A stretch of 64,000 bases of DNA from contig CAVSYB010000006.1 of assembly GCA_963732155.1 (NCBI GenBank), forward strand, positions 372,001 through 436,000, given 5' to 3'. Origin of the DNA: Roseiarcus sp963732155. Its GTDB lineage: Bacteria; Pseudomonadota; Alphaproteobacteria; Rhizobiales; Beijerinckiaceae. Below the pieces are notes generated by a model. It was not told where the DNA came from. It was given only the letters and a program-made list of their open reading frames with translations, and made no database searches. Made by a program: the position numbers and the translations under genes. Shown one piece after another: positions 9,681 to 17,856 of the stretch; position 1 is the first letter of the stretch, and every line of letters starts with the position of its first letter.

Positions 9681-10436
9681 ATGACCGAGCGCGAACCGCG
9701 CCCGAAAGTCCTGATCGTCATGCACCAGGCGCATTCGACGCCCGGCCGCGTCGGCGCGTTGCTGACCGCCCTCGGCGCGACGCTCGACGTCCGCCGCCCC
9801 AGCCTCGACGAGCCGCTGCCGGCCAAACTCGACGATCATGACGGCGTCGTGGTGTTCGGCGGGCCGATGGGCGCCAATGACGATTGCGAGTGGATCGCCC
9901 GCGAGATCGCCTGGCTGGAGACGCCGCTGCGCGAGGACAAGCCGCTGCTCGGCATCTGCCTCGGCGCGCAGATGCTCGCCAGGACGCTGGGCGCGCGGGT
10001 TTTCAACTATCCCGACCGGCGCGGCGAGATCGGCTATTTCCCGCTCGAGCCGCACCCTGGCGCCGACGCGCTGTGCGCCGCGCCGTTCCCTCGCCATGTC
10101 TATCAATGGCACCGCGACGGCTTCGACCTGCCCGCCGGCGCGCAGTTGATCGCTTCCGGCGCCAAGGATTTTCCCGTCCAGGCCTATCGCTACGGCGACA
10201 AGGCGGTGGCGCTGCAATTCCACCCCGAGGTCACCTATCAGATGATGTGCCGCTGGACGGTGCGCGGCGAAGAGCGGCTGAAGCTGCCCGGCGCGCAGCC
10301 GCGCCATCATCACCTCGACGGCTGGCGCCAACATGATCCGGCCGTCGCGGCCTGGTCGCGGGCGTTCCTCGCCGAGTGGCTCGCCGGAAGCCTCCCCGCC
10401 ACCGAAGTCCCCGAGCCGGCGCTGGCGGTGGCCTGA
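9681..10436 (+). CDS. Class I glutamine amidotransferase
   Basis: The 251-residue protein is a stand-alone class I GATase, which hydrolyses glutamine to deliver ammonia. The nucleophile elbow is GICLGAQ (Cys93) and the His/Glu pair is in FHPEV (181/183), so the triad is complete. An oxyanion-type FGGPMGAN segment is also present. It resembles GMP-synthase-like and gamma-glutamyl-cleaving GATases of unknown substrate. The start at 9681 is chosen because GGAG lies 7-10 bp upstream; the open frame extends to 9624. The acceptor cannot be told from sequence. Confidence 0.9.
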   Translation: MTEREPRPKVLIVMHQAHSTPGRVGALLTALGATLDVRRPSLDEPLPAKLDDHDGVVVFGGPMGANDDCEWIAREIAWLETPLREDKPLLGICLGAQMLARTLGARVFNYPDRRGEIGYFPLEPHPGADALCAAPFPRHVYQWHRDGFDLPAGAQLIASGAKDFPVQAYRYGDKAVALQFHPEVTYQMMCRWTVRGEERLKLPGAQPRHHHLDGWRQHDPAVAAWSRAFLAEWLAGSLPATEVPEPALAVA

Positions 10437-10548
10437 ACCGCGCCGCGGTTTCAAGGACGCTTAACCCTCCCGATGATCGCCGCGCGACAATGGGGCGCCG
10501 TCCGGTCAATGTCGGCGCCGTCCGCCGCCGTCCGTCCGGGAGCCCCGC

Positions 10549-10938
10549 ATGAAGCTTGCCGCCGCCATCCCCCTCGTTTTCGCCGTTCTCGGCGCCGCGC
10601 CGGCCCTGGCGCAGAATTGCCAGATGTTCAACAATGCCTGCGCCAAGGGACCGCGCGTCACCGCGAATTTCCAATTGTCCGCGCCGCCGCCCGCCAGCGC
10701 CTCGCCGAGCGAGCTCACCAAGGCGCTCGGCGCCCTCAGCCAGTCGCTCTATGAAATCATCGATCGCGAATGCGACGTGCTCGGCGCCGCCCTGAAGGGC
10801 GACTGCCGGCTGGTCCAGATCAACATCAACAGCAACATCAACGATCGCATGAACAACGGCGTCCCCTTCATCACCGCCAACGCCAACGCGACCTTCGAGA
10901 TCGACGTCAAGACGCCCAAGGACGCCGCGCCGCAATAA
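10549..10938 (+). CDS. Secreted hypothetical protein
   Basis: The 129-residue product has a clear signal peptide (MKLAAAIPLVFAVLGAAPALA, cleavage before QNC). The mature part has four cysteines (two near the N-terminus, two in RECDVLG and GDCRLVQ) and an Asn-rich segment INININSNIND-like (about 87-95) that may form beta structure. It is probably periplasmic. I recognise no family. It stands alone, about 110 bp after the amidotransferase. Confidence 0.75.
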   Translation: MKLAAAIPLVFAVLGAAPALAQNCQMFNNACAKGPRVTANFQLSAPPPASASPSELTKALGALSQSLYEIIDRECDVLGAALKGDCRLVQININSNINDRMNNGVPFITANANATFEIDVKTPKDAAPQ

Positions 10939-11019
10939 GCGCGGCCGCGGTCAAAATCCTACGCCTGGTTCGCGAGCCGACGGAGCGGGGGCGAGCCTTA
11001 AGGGACGTTCGCCGTGTTC

Positions 11020-11043
11020 CAAATATCAAGACTTTCGAAACAG
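11020..11043 (+). repeat. 24-bp direct repeat, copy 1
   Basis: This 24-mer matches 11741-11764 at 21 of 24 positions; both share AAATATCAAGA and GAAACAG. The two copies flank the secreted-protein gene at 11142-11672. They could be remnants of a mobile insertion or a shared regulatory site. Confidence 0.45.
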
Positions 11044-11141
11044 CGGTTTTGCCCGGAGAATCGATGGGTTTTGAGAGACGCTCAGCAGCCCGCGATTTGA
11101 CGGGATGGGCTTACGCGACAATGCCACAGTCCAGAATATGA

Positions 11142-11672
11142 TCAGAACCAATCCACGATCGGGCGGATCAAGCTATTACGCACTAGGCTCATCTCCAGCC
11201 AGAACAACCATCGTCGGACTCGAAATACGCTGCGATCCCGTAAAGCACGCTCCCAAAACGTTTGGAGAAAGCCTTCGACTTCCACGTCAATATTGAGCGT
11301 CGCTGGCGTGACGACGCTCAATTGGTGAAGCTCGACTTCGACCACAAAGTGATCGGCGCCGACATATCCAGGCTCCGGCTGGTAAGTTAAGATTCTCTGC
11401 GATTCGAAGGCCTGCGCGTCCACCACGCCATGCAATGGGCGCTGGGAGAGGCGCAGGTTATGTGGCGATATCCAGGGGTCGCCGTCCGTACTGCTGGCAT
11501 ATAACTTTACGATGCATGCGCCGTCGGTCTGACCATGATGCACGTTGATATTTTTCCTCGTGACGCCGAGGTCGACGAACCATGTGCTTCCCCGACAATC
11601 ATGAGGAATCGTCGCAGCGGTGGCGGTAGACGCCGCGATCGCGAATAGAATTACGAGTAGTCGAAGGCTCAT
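11142..11672 (-). CDS. Secreted protein with one bacterial Ig-like (tandem-95/Big_9-type) motif
   Basis: The 176-residue protein starts MSLRLLVILFAIAASTATAA, a good signal peptide, which is why the start at 11672 is preferred over the longer frame to 11894. The segment around LTYQPEPGYVGADHFVVEV is the signature of Ig-like or cadherin-like beta-sandwich repeats found in large adhesins (YTP-x-PGYxG-xDxF). Only one repeat is present, unlike the multi-repeat adhesins. The C-terminal ~40 residues (TFWERALRDRS...) look less protein-like and may be a read-through after a lost stop. Codon use and GC are lower than in neighbouring housekeeping genes, suggesting acquired DNA. Confidence 0.6.
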   Translation of the reverse strand: MSLRLLVILFAIAASTATAATIPHDCRGSTWFVDLGVTRKNINVHHGQTDGACIVKLYASSTDGDPWISPHNLRLSQRPLHGVVDAQAFESQRILTYQPEPGYVGADHFVVEVELHQLSVVTPATLNIDVEVEGFLQTFWERALRDRSVFRVRRWLFWLEMSLVRNSLIRPIVDWF

Positions 11673-12331
11673 ACGGCTGGCATATAGAAAGTGAAACGCG
11701 ACCGTCGTATGGCCGACCCATCGATTTCGCCCAAAAGATGCAAATATCAAGATATTTGAAACAGGCAAAACGCGCGAAACACATGTGAGAACGGCCGACC
11801 CGACATTTTGCAATGGCTTGCGAGTAGATATGAAACGCATCGCGATCAGTCTCGACGCGGACACTGCGAGGCCCTTAGCCATGCATATCGACAAAGCGGG
11901 GCCGACCGTAGAGGAAGTGCGCGCATGTGCTCGGACGGCAAATGCGCAACTGCGAGAAGGTGTCGCATTTCGACAACCTGAGTCTTCGGGCCCGAACGTG
12001 CATCCGACGATCCTGAATCGGCGTAGCCTGGAGCGGAGGCGAATAATTCGGCCTCGTCAAAGAGATCGAGCTTGGTTCACATGAGGGACCGACGATGGCT
12101 TCTGCAGCGGGCAAAGCGCGCCTTTTGTGGACGGCTGGACCTCGCTTGAGGAAGCGAAGGATTGCTCTCTCACCCTGAGGCCGAGGCGTGTACCGATTGG
12201 TGGTGTAGCAAAGGAGCAAGCCGCTCGCGAAGCGCGCCCCCATGGCGCCGTTCCGAGCGAGCGTATTGCGGCTTCCTCGCTGATTCTCCGGCAGGGCTGG
12301 GTTGCGAGATCAACGCAATCGTGGAAGCACG
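11673..12331. other. Intergenic region between the secreted-protein gene and the IS256 remnant
   Basis: The stretch holds the second copy of the 24-bp direct repeat (11741-11764) and, nearer its end, the probable left flank of the IS256-family element. Short open frames exist on both strands, but none has a convincing start, RBS or family resemblance. Confidence 0.4.
11741..11764 (+). repeat. 24-bp direct repeat, copy 2
   Basis: Matches 11020-11043 at 21 of 24 positions. Located about 70 bp upstream of the start of the secreted-protein gene read on the minus strand. Confidence 0.45.
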
Positions 12332-13516
12332 ATGACCGATGACAGAATGGCCCTTCAAGCCCGTTTGGAAAAGTCCCCCGACGCCGATTATCTTCGCCAG
12401 ATGATCGGCTTTGCCGCCCAGCGCCTGATGGAACTGGACATTGAGAGCCGCACGGGCGCGGCCTATGGCGAGCGTTGAGCGAGCGCCTGGCCCAGCGAAA
12501 CGGCTACGCGACCGCGACTGGAAGACGCGCGCTGGAACGTGGAGCTGCGCATTCCCAAGCTGCGCAAGGGCAGTTACTTCACGAGCTTCCTCGACCGCGA
12601 CGGATGGCGGAAAGGCGATCGCCGCGTGGTGCAGGAGGCCTTGTCCAGGGCGTCTCGACCCGCTCGGTCGACGAACGGTAGGCCATGGGTATGGATGGCA
12701 TCTCCAAGAGCCAGGTCGCCGGCTGTGCGAGGAGCTCGACGAAAAGGTCAAACCCTTCCTCGGCCGCCCGATCGAAGGCGAATGGCCGTATGTGTGGCTC
12801 GACGCGACGTATCTGAAATTGCGGCGAGACCGGCGAATTCTCGGTGGCGGTCGATCGAGATCGGCGTCAACGGCGACGGTCGCCGCGAGGTGCTGGGACT
12901 GGACATCTGCGCCTCGGAAGCCGAGACGTTCTGGAGCGAGTTCATGCGCAAGCTGGCGCGGCGCGGGCTGCGCGGGGTCAAGCTCATCATCTCGGACGCC
13001 CACGAAGGCCTCAAAGCCGCCGACGCCAAGGTGCTCGGCGCCTCCTGGCAGCGCTGCCGCGTCCACTTCATGCGCAACGCCCTGGCGCACGCCAACAAGA
13101 ACGGCCGGCGCGTCGTCTCGGCCTTCATCGCCACCGCCTTCGCCCAGGAGACGCCGGCCGCCGCCCGCAAGCAATGGCGCCATGTCGCCGATCAGTTGCG
13201 CGACAACCTGCCAAAGCTCGACGCCCTCCTCGACGAGGCCGAGACCGACGTCCTCGCCTTCATGGACTTCCCCAAGGAGCACTGGACCAAGATCTGTTCA
13301 ACCAATCCGATCGAGCGGCCAAACGGCGAAATCAAGCGCCGCACCAATGTGATCGGCATCTTCCCCAACGACGACGCAATCATCCGTCTCGTCGGCGCCA
13401 TCCTGATGGAGCAAAACGATGAATGGGCCGTCCAACGAGCCCGCTACATGACGCTGGAAACCATCGCTCCAATCAACGAAAATCCCATCGGCATCCTGTC
13501 CGCCGTGGCAGGCTGA
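12332..13516 (+). pseudogene. IS256-family transposase, multiply frameshifted
   Basis: Pieces of a Mutator/IS256-type DDE transposase are spread over all three forward frames. In order they are AAQRLMELDIESRTGAAYGE, ERLAQRNGY, RDRDWKTRAG, ELRIPKLRKGSYF, QGVSTRSVDE, LCEELDEKVKPFLGRPIEGE, then IGVNGDGRREVLGLDI through ISDAHEGLKAA and STNPIERPNGEIKRR. The catalytic D (in the WLDATYLK segment), D (ISDAH) and E (NGEIKRR) are recognisable. At least six frame changes occur between 12476 and 12890, while the last 200 codons are intact up to the TGA. The element is therefore dead. Terminal inverted repeats could not be fixed by eye. Confidence 0.85.
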
Positions 13517-13990
13517 CCAACCCGGCCAAGCCGGATAACGGCGATGCTCAACGAGCTACACCACGCCGTGGGACATGATCCGCCCGACCACGACCATCCG
13601 CTCGGATCGATGTCGAGAGACAATGAGTGAGGATGGCCGCAGGGAGTTGACGATTTATCGCTGAATCGTTTACAGCGGACTTTCGGAATCGGCTGACATG
13701 CGATTCACTCAAGTCGTCGGAGATCGGGTGTCCGTCAGCTTTTCAGGTAAATATTTGGGAGAGAAAAAGGGGGTCGGCCGAGGGAAAAGGCCATGAGCGA
13801 CGTGCAAAACTCAAGAATTTTGCAACGCTCGAAATCGGCTAATTACACGTTTTCATAGATATTGCAGACCGAGCGGAGAGCGGCGCTGCTCGGCTTTCGT
13901 CGCGCCGCCCCATTCCGTCGACAGAATTGAGCTTTGGACTGACGACCACCATTCGCCGCGCACAGGCGCGTCCAAACTAAAGCCCATAAG
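13517..13990. other. Right flank of the IS256 remnant and uncharacterised intergenic DNA
   Basis: The first ~100 bp after the transposase stop is probably the IS right end. The remainder is lower in GC than the surroundings and has no frame with a plausible start. No tRNA, repeat or attachment site was recognised. Confidence 0.35.
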
Positions 13991-14233
13991 CTACTCTTGA
14001 GGCCCGCAAAACCACGCCGTCGTTACGATGAATTTCTCTGCGTCTTCCGGAGAATTGAACGGCCCCACGAGTTGGCCGGAATGTCGGTTCTCGAACGTCG
14101 TCCCTGTAACCCAGTCCTTTTCGTCGAGATATGTTTCACCGTTTCTGAACTCACACACTTCGACGGCACGTTTCCCGTCTTTGCTGTAGAGAGTGAAAGC
14201 GACTCGATACTCTAAACCAGCGAGACGTTGCAT
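13991..14233 (-). CDS. Small hypothetical protein
   Basis: The 80-residue frame (MQRLAGLEYRVAFTLYSKDGKR... ending TAWFCGPQE) looks like a small beta-rich soluble protein, with alternating hydrophobic residues and no low-complexity bias. An AGGA element lies about 8 bp before the ATG. GC content is lower than that of the genome core, as in the neighbouring IS remnant, so it may be acquired. No family recognised. Confidence 0.5.
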   Translation of the reverse strand: MQRLAGLEYRVAFTLYSKDGKRAVEVCEFRNGETYLDEKDWVTGTTFENRHSGQLVGPFNSPEDAEKFIVTTAWFCGPQE

Positions 14234-14748
14234 TCTGCAATCCTGTGACCGGCGGAAAGCCTAGAGGGCGCAAACGGCAATCGACGAAGTTATCCGCCTC
14301 CCCAATATCGAGCTTACGCGCGCCGAAGTCGAGAGGCTGCTTGGCGTCATGCTCGACCGCTTCGTCGCGGTCCGCGGTGCTCTTTGGTGGGTTTCTCAAA
14401 AAAGGAAGGTTTTCGAGAGAGGCGCGGCCATAGGGCGAGGTGTCCGCCCACCCGGTTGAAGCGGCCTCTGAAAACTCATTCTCGGTTCCTGCCTCTCAAA
14501 AGATCGCAGACCCCCGAGTTTCGAGGGGTGCAAAACTCGAGACATTTGTAACTCGATCTCGGTTGAGAAATATCAGCCACTTATCGCGTGCAGAATTCTA
14601 GTGCGAATGTCTCCTCACCACCCCGTCGAGACGGTCAAGCCAGACGCGGCGAGCGACAACCGCGGCCGCGCATCACCGCCCGAAGCGGTCGCCAAAAGGC
14701 TCCTCGCGTCATAACCGGCGCGGGTCGAGGACCGCTACGGCCGGCTCG
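14234..14748. other. Intergenic region with possible gene debris
   Basis: Around 14280-14430 a short forward frame reads IDEVIRLPNIELTRAEVERL and similar, which looks protein-like but has an upstream TAG and no start. It may be a gene fragment. The rest shows no feature I can support. Confidence 0.3.
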
Positions 14749-15054
14749 TCAGGCGGCGCGAACGAGGCTCGGCGCGGCGCCCTTGCCGCGCACTTCGGCC
14801 TCCTCGAACTCGGCGGCGGCGATCGCCCGCTCGAGCGCGCCGCGCAGCTCCTTGGCCGTCTCCAGCGTCAGCTCGATCCCGGCGCGGGCGCCGGGATCGA
14901 GGGCCAGGTTGATGAAGTCGAGCGTGATGACGTCGGCCAGCGGCGCATGGCGCGCGTGGTCGTAGGCGACCACCGCCCGCGACAGCGCGAACCATTCGTC
15001 CCCGCGCTTGGCCATGCCCTCGGCGGGCACAATTTCGACGATCGAGGTGCACAT
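14749..15054 (-). CDS. DUF6295-like small protein
   Basis: The 101-residue product begins MCTSIVEIVPAEGMAKRGDEW and contains VVAYDHARHAPLADVITLDF and LALDPGARAGIELT. From recall this matches a small family (DUF6295) often encoded near hydrolases; function unknown. It follows the dienelactone hydrolase gene by only 11 bp on the same strand, so the two are very likely an operon. Confidence 0.65.
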   Translation of the reverse strand: MCTSIVEIVPAEGMAKRGDEWFALSRAVVAYDHARHAPLADVITLDFINLALDPGARAGIELTLETAKELRGALERAIAAAEFEEAEVRGKGAAPSLVRAA

Positions 15055-15065
15055 CTCCGAACCTC

Positions 15066-15821
15066 CTACTTCGCCAGATGCTTGCCGAGGAAGGCGAACA
15101 CCTTGCTCCAGCCGTCCATCGCCTGCTCGGGCCGGTAGAGCGGCCGGTGCCAGTAGAAGAAGCCGTGACTGGCGCCGTCGTAGCGGTGGAACTCATGAGC
15201 CTTGCCGTGCTTCTTCAGCTCGGCCTCGTGCTGGTTGACCTGCTCCGGGCTCGGCGCGCGATCATCGTTGCCGAACAGGCCGAGCAGCGGGCAGCAGAGG
15301 TCCTTCGTCATGTCGATCGGCGCGACAGGCGTCTTGGCGTTGAGCTCCTCCTTGCCCATCACCACGCGGCCGCCCCACAATTCGACGCAGGCGTCGACGT
15401 CCTTGCGTTGGCAGGCGTAGAGGAAGGCGTGCCGCCCGCCCGAGCAGGAGCCGAACAGGCCGACCTTGCCGTTGCCGTCGGGCTGCGCGCGCAGCCACTT
15501 CACGGCGCCTTCGGTGTCGCCGACCACCTGCGAGTCGGCGACGCCGCCCTCGCCGCGCACCCGGGCGCCGACGTCGTCGGGGTTGGCGTCGCTGCCGCCC
15601 TCGCGCTCGTAGAGATTGGCGCAGATCGCCAGATAGCCGTGATGCGCGAACCGACGCGTCGTTTCGATGTAGAACTCGCTCCACCCCGGGAGATGGTGGA
15701 CCAGCGCGACGCCCGGAAACGGGCCGGGACCGGACGGCCTCGCCACATAGGCAGTTATCGGCGCGCCTTTGTCGCCCTTGATGGTCACGTTCTCGCAGGT
15801 CATGCCTCGGTAGAATGACAT
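15066..15821 (-). CDS. Dienelactone hydrolase family protein
   Basis: The 251-residue alpha/beta hydrolase resembles carboxymethylenebutenolidase, which opens dienelactones in chlorocatechol or aromatic degradation; many homologs have other ester substrates. The nucleophile is Cys126 in GSCSGG, with Asp near 186-187 (GNDDRAP) and His219 (DGASHGF), giving the Cys-Asp-His triad of the family. The start MSFYRGM at 15821 is favoured by GGAGGAA just upstream; the open frame runs to 15863. It is followed closely by the DUF6295-like gene. No other aromatic-degradation gene is nearby, so the substrate is unknown. Confidence 0.88.
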   Translation of the reverse strand: MSFYRGMTCENVTIKGDKGAPITAYVARPSGPGPFPGVALVHHLPGWSEFYIETTRRFAHHGYLAICANLYEREGGSDANPDDVGARVRGEGGVADSQVVGDTEGAVKWLRAQPDGNGKVGLFGSCSGGRHAFLYACQRKDVDACVELWGGRVVMGKEELNAKTPVAPIDMTKDLCCPLLGLFGNDDRAPSPEQVNQHEAELKKHGKAHEFHRYDGASHGFFYWHRPLYRPEQAMDGWSKVFAFLGKHLAK

Positions 15822-16050
15822 CGATCTTCCTCCATGGGCCTTGATCGGCCTCCATCGGGCCATCGGAACGCCGCGCCGGCGTCGATAAGCGCGGCGCGCT
15901 CGCTTTGCCGCCCCGAGGGCGCCGCGCCGGCAGTATTCGACGATCGCGCGCCGGGCGCAACAAGCGGCGGGCGCCGCGGGCCAGCCCTGGATCCCTTCGT
16001 CGCGTCGCTGCTGGCGGCGATCAGCTCGGTCGACCGGGAGGCGAGAGGCG

Positions 16051-16320
16051 CTAGAATTCCAGATCCAGCGCGGCGATGGTTTGGCGGTCGGCGATCAGGC
16101 TGATCTCGACGATCCGGCCGTCGTCGACGACGAAGTCGAAGACCGCGAACCGCCGCCCGCCGGGCGCCCAGACGAGCCCGGGAGCCCCGGCGACGGTCGC
16201 CCGTTGCGCGGCCTGGGCGCGGCCGAGGAAGGCCTTGGCGACGGGCCGCCCCCAATGGAAGGGGCGAGCCGCGCAACGCCGCTCGCGCCGGGGATGACCC
16301 GCCGAAGTCCGGCGAACCTC
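16051..16320 (-). pseudogene. C-terminal remnant of an ECF41/SigJ-like sigma factor (SnoaL-like domain)
   Basis: A minus-strand frame ending at the TAG complement 16051-16053 codes for GLVWAPGGRRFAVFDFVVDD followed by GRIVEISLIADRQTIAALDL. This is the typical end of the SnoaL-like C-terminal domain of ECF41 (SigJ-type) sigma factors. The sigma2 and sigma4 regions are missing: upstream is arginine-rich sequence and then the DUF2852 gene. It is best read as a truncated gene tail. A short stand-alone SnoaL-like protein cannot be excluded, but no start codon fits. Confidence 0.5.
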
Positions 16321-16780
16321 AGTTGCGCGGTTCGGCCGGCGGCGGCGCGGCCGGCGAATTCGGCTCGAAGGGGCGCTGGCGCCCCTCGGCCATGAACTGA
16401 TCGAACTCGGCGCGGTCCTTGGCGAAGCGCAGCCGGGCGAGGAAATCCTTGAACTCGCGCTGTTCGTCTTCGAGGCGCTTCAGCGTCTCGGAGCGATAAT
16501 CGTCGAAGGCGCGGTTGCCGCTCGAGGTCGCGCCAAACCAGTCGCCGCGGCTCCTGACCCGGTCCATCCTGGCGCGCAGGCGCTCCATTTTTTCCTGCAC
16601 GCGGGCCATCTTGCGCTCAAAGCGGTCGCTGCCGCGTTCCCGGTCGAACATCGCTCCATCCCCTGCGTAGATCGGGTGACGCCGCCAGCCGAACCTTCTC
16701 CGCGCGATGAGGAAGCCGAGAATCAGGAGTCCCACCGGCCACCACCAGATGAACCCCAACACGGTCAGAACGAGAGCCAT
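16319..16780 (-). CDS. DUF2852 family membrane protein
   Basis: The 153-residue protein has one N-terminal membrane segment (ALVLTVLGFIWWWPVGLLIL) followed by a charged, coiled-coil cytoplasmic region (FERKMARVQEKMERLRARMD and beyond) and a Pro-rich tail. This fits DUF2852, which is common in Hyphomicrobiales and of unknown function. The start MALVL at 16780 is preferred since the hydrophobic segment begins there and a perfect palindrome (16795-16817) lies just upstream, where a promoter/operator should be. The divergence from, and matching palindrome of, the nearby tetR suggests control by that repressor. Confidence 0.85.
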   Translation of the reverse strand: MALVLTVLGFIWWWPVGLLILGFLIARRRFGWRRHPIYAGDGAMFDRERGSDRFERKMARVQEKMERLRARMDRVRSRGDWFGATSSGNRAFDDYRSETLKRLEDEQREFKDFLARLRFAKDRAEFDQFMAEGRQRPFEPNSPAAPPPAEPRN

Positions 16781-16794
16781 GGCGCGTCCCCGTT

Positions 16795-16817
16795 TGTGAA
16801 TGTAAGGAACATTCACA
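16795..16817. promoter_or_regulatory. Palindromic operator upstream of the DUF2852 gene
   Basis: TGTGAATGT at 16795-16803 and ACATTCACA at 16809-16817 form a perfect 9-bp inverted repeat with a 5-bp spacer. The right-hand arm is centred about 30 bp upstream of the DUF2852 start codon. Dimension and symmetry suit a TetR-type dimer. The neighbouring TetR gene is the obvious candidate regulator. Confidence 0.6.
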
Positions 16818-16924
16818 TCAGGCGCGGCGGTTGTCAAGTGCCTCCTGCCCGGTTTGCGATCGCGATCGCGGCGGTGATGAGCGGCGGGCTTCATTTTCCA
16901 GGACTTGCCCCATGCCGCCTCGCG

Positions 16925-17587
16925 CTACCGGGCGCCGCGCGGCGCCGCATCGAGCCCGAGCCCTCGCAGATAAACCAGCGTGTGCGCTTCCAGAAGTTCC
17001 GCCGGCGACATCGGCATCGCGCGTTGCGCGCCGTCGCCGCGTCCAAACAGCGAAGCCACGCCATGCGCCACCGCCCAGATGTGCAGCGCGACCATCAACG
17101 CCGGCGGGCGGCTGGCCGCGGGCATGGCGGCGCAGAGCTTGTCGGCGGCGCCGCGCAACACCGCGAAGGCCCGTTCGCTGGCCTCGCGCAACTGAGGATT
17201 GGCGCCGACGGGAACGCCGGCTTCGAACATCGCCGAGTAGAACGACGGCTGGGCGCGGGCGAATTCGAGATAGGCCTTGCCGAGCCGGTCCAACGCCGTG
17301 AACGCATCGGGGCGTCCCTCGTCCCAGGCCCGCGCCAGCGACGCCTCGAACAATTCGAAGCCGCGGAGCGCCACGCTCGCCATCAATTCGTCGCGGTCGC
17401 GGAAGTGCCGGTAGGGCGCCGCCGGGCTGACGCCGGCAAAGCGCGCGGCCTCCGCGAAAGTGAACGCCGCCGTCCCCTTCCTGGCGATCAGCTCCAGCGC
17501 CGCGCGGATCAGCGCCTCGCGCAAATTGCCGTGATGATAGCTGCGCGGCGCCTCGCGCTCACCGGGCCCGTCTTTGCTCCAACTCAT
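16925..17587 (-). CDS. TetR/AcrR family transcriptional regulator (WHG-type C-terminal domain)
   Basis: The 220-residue regulator has a TetR helix-turn-helix (about 20-70: SYHHGNLREALIRAALELIA, then FTFAEAARFAGVSPAAPYRHF) and a C-terminal ligand domain with the AMPAASRPPALMVALHIWAV and VASLFGRGD segments typical of WHG-domain regulators. Its start codon overlaps the palindrome ATGTAA...TTACAT at 17586-17604, which suggests autoregulation. The DUF2852 gene downstream on the same strand has its own palindrome. The ligand is unknown. Confidence 0.9.
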   Translation of the reverse strand: MSWSKDGPGEREAPRSYHHGNLREALIRAALELIARKGTAAFTFAEAARFAGVSPAAPYRHFRDRDELMASVALRGFELFEASLARAWDEGRPDAFTALDRLGKAYLEFARAQPSFYSAMFEAGVPVGANPQLREASERAFAVLRGAADKLCAAMPAASRPPALMVALHIWAVAHGVASLFGRGDGAQRAMPMSPAELLEAHTLVYLRGLGLDAAPRGAR

Positions 17588-17604
17588 GTAAAAGAGACTT
17601 ACAT
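17586..17604. promoter_or_regulatory. Palindrome at the tetR start codon, probable autoregulatory operator
   Basis: ATGTAA (17586-17591) and TTACAT (17599-17604) form a 6-bp inverted repeat with a 7-bp spacer, overlapping the tetR start. It shares the ATGTAA element with the palindrome before DUF2852. Confidence 0.45.
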
Positions 17605-17856
17605 AACGCCGGCCGAGCTGTCGATGCCGTCGGACCGGCGCTTCACGCCGTCGCGTCGATTCCGGAAGACGGCGAATCCGGTTGGGGTTGTGCGAGAGGA
17701 ATGGATGCCGGACTCGATCGGCGGCCTGCGAACGATCGCCTCTCGCGTGCTCGCCCCGTGTCGCGCAGCAGCCCCGACACGGACTTTTCCCGACATCCGC
17801 GCCGCGGCGAATTCCCGCTGAACCCGGTCTGCGCTCGCGAGCGAACGCCGGGCCCG

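Noticed and set aside
15800..16276. 158-residue minus-strand ORF
   Set aside because: It is arginine-rich and out of frame with the ECF41-like tail, which is the better reading.
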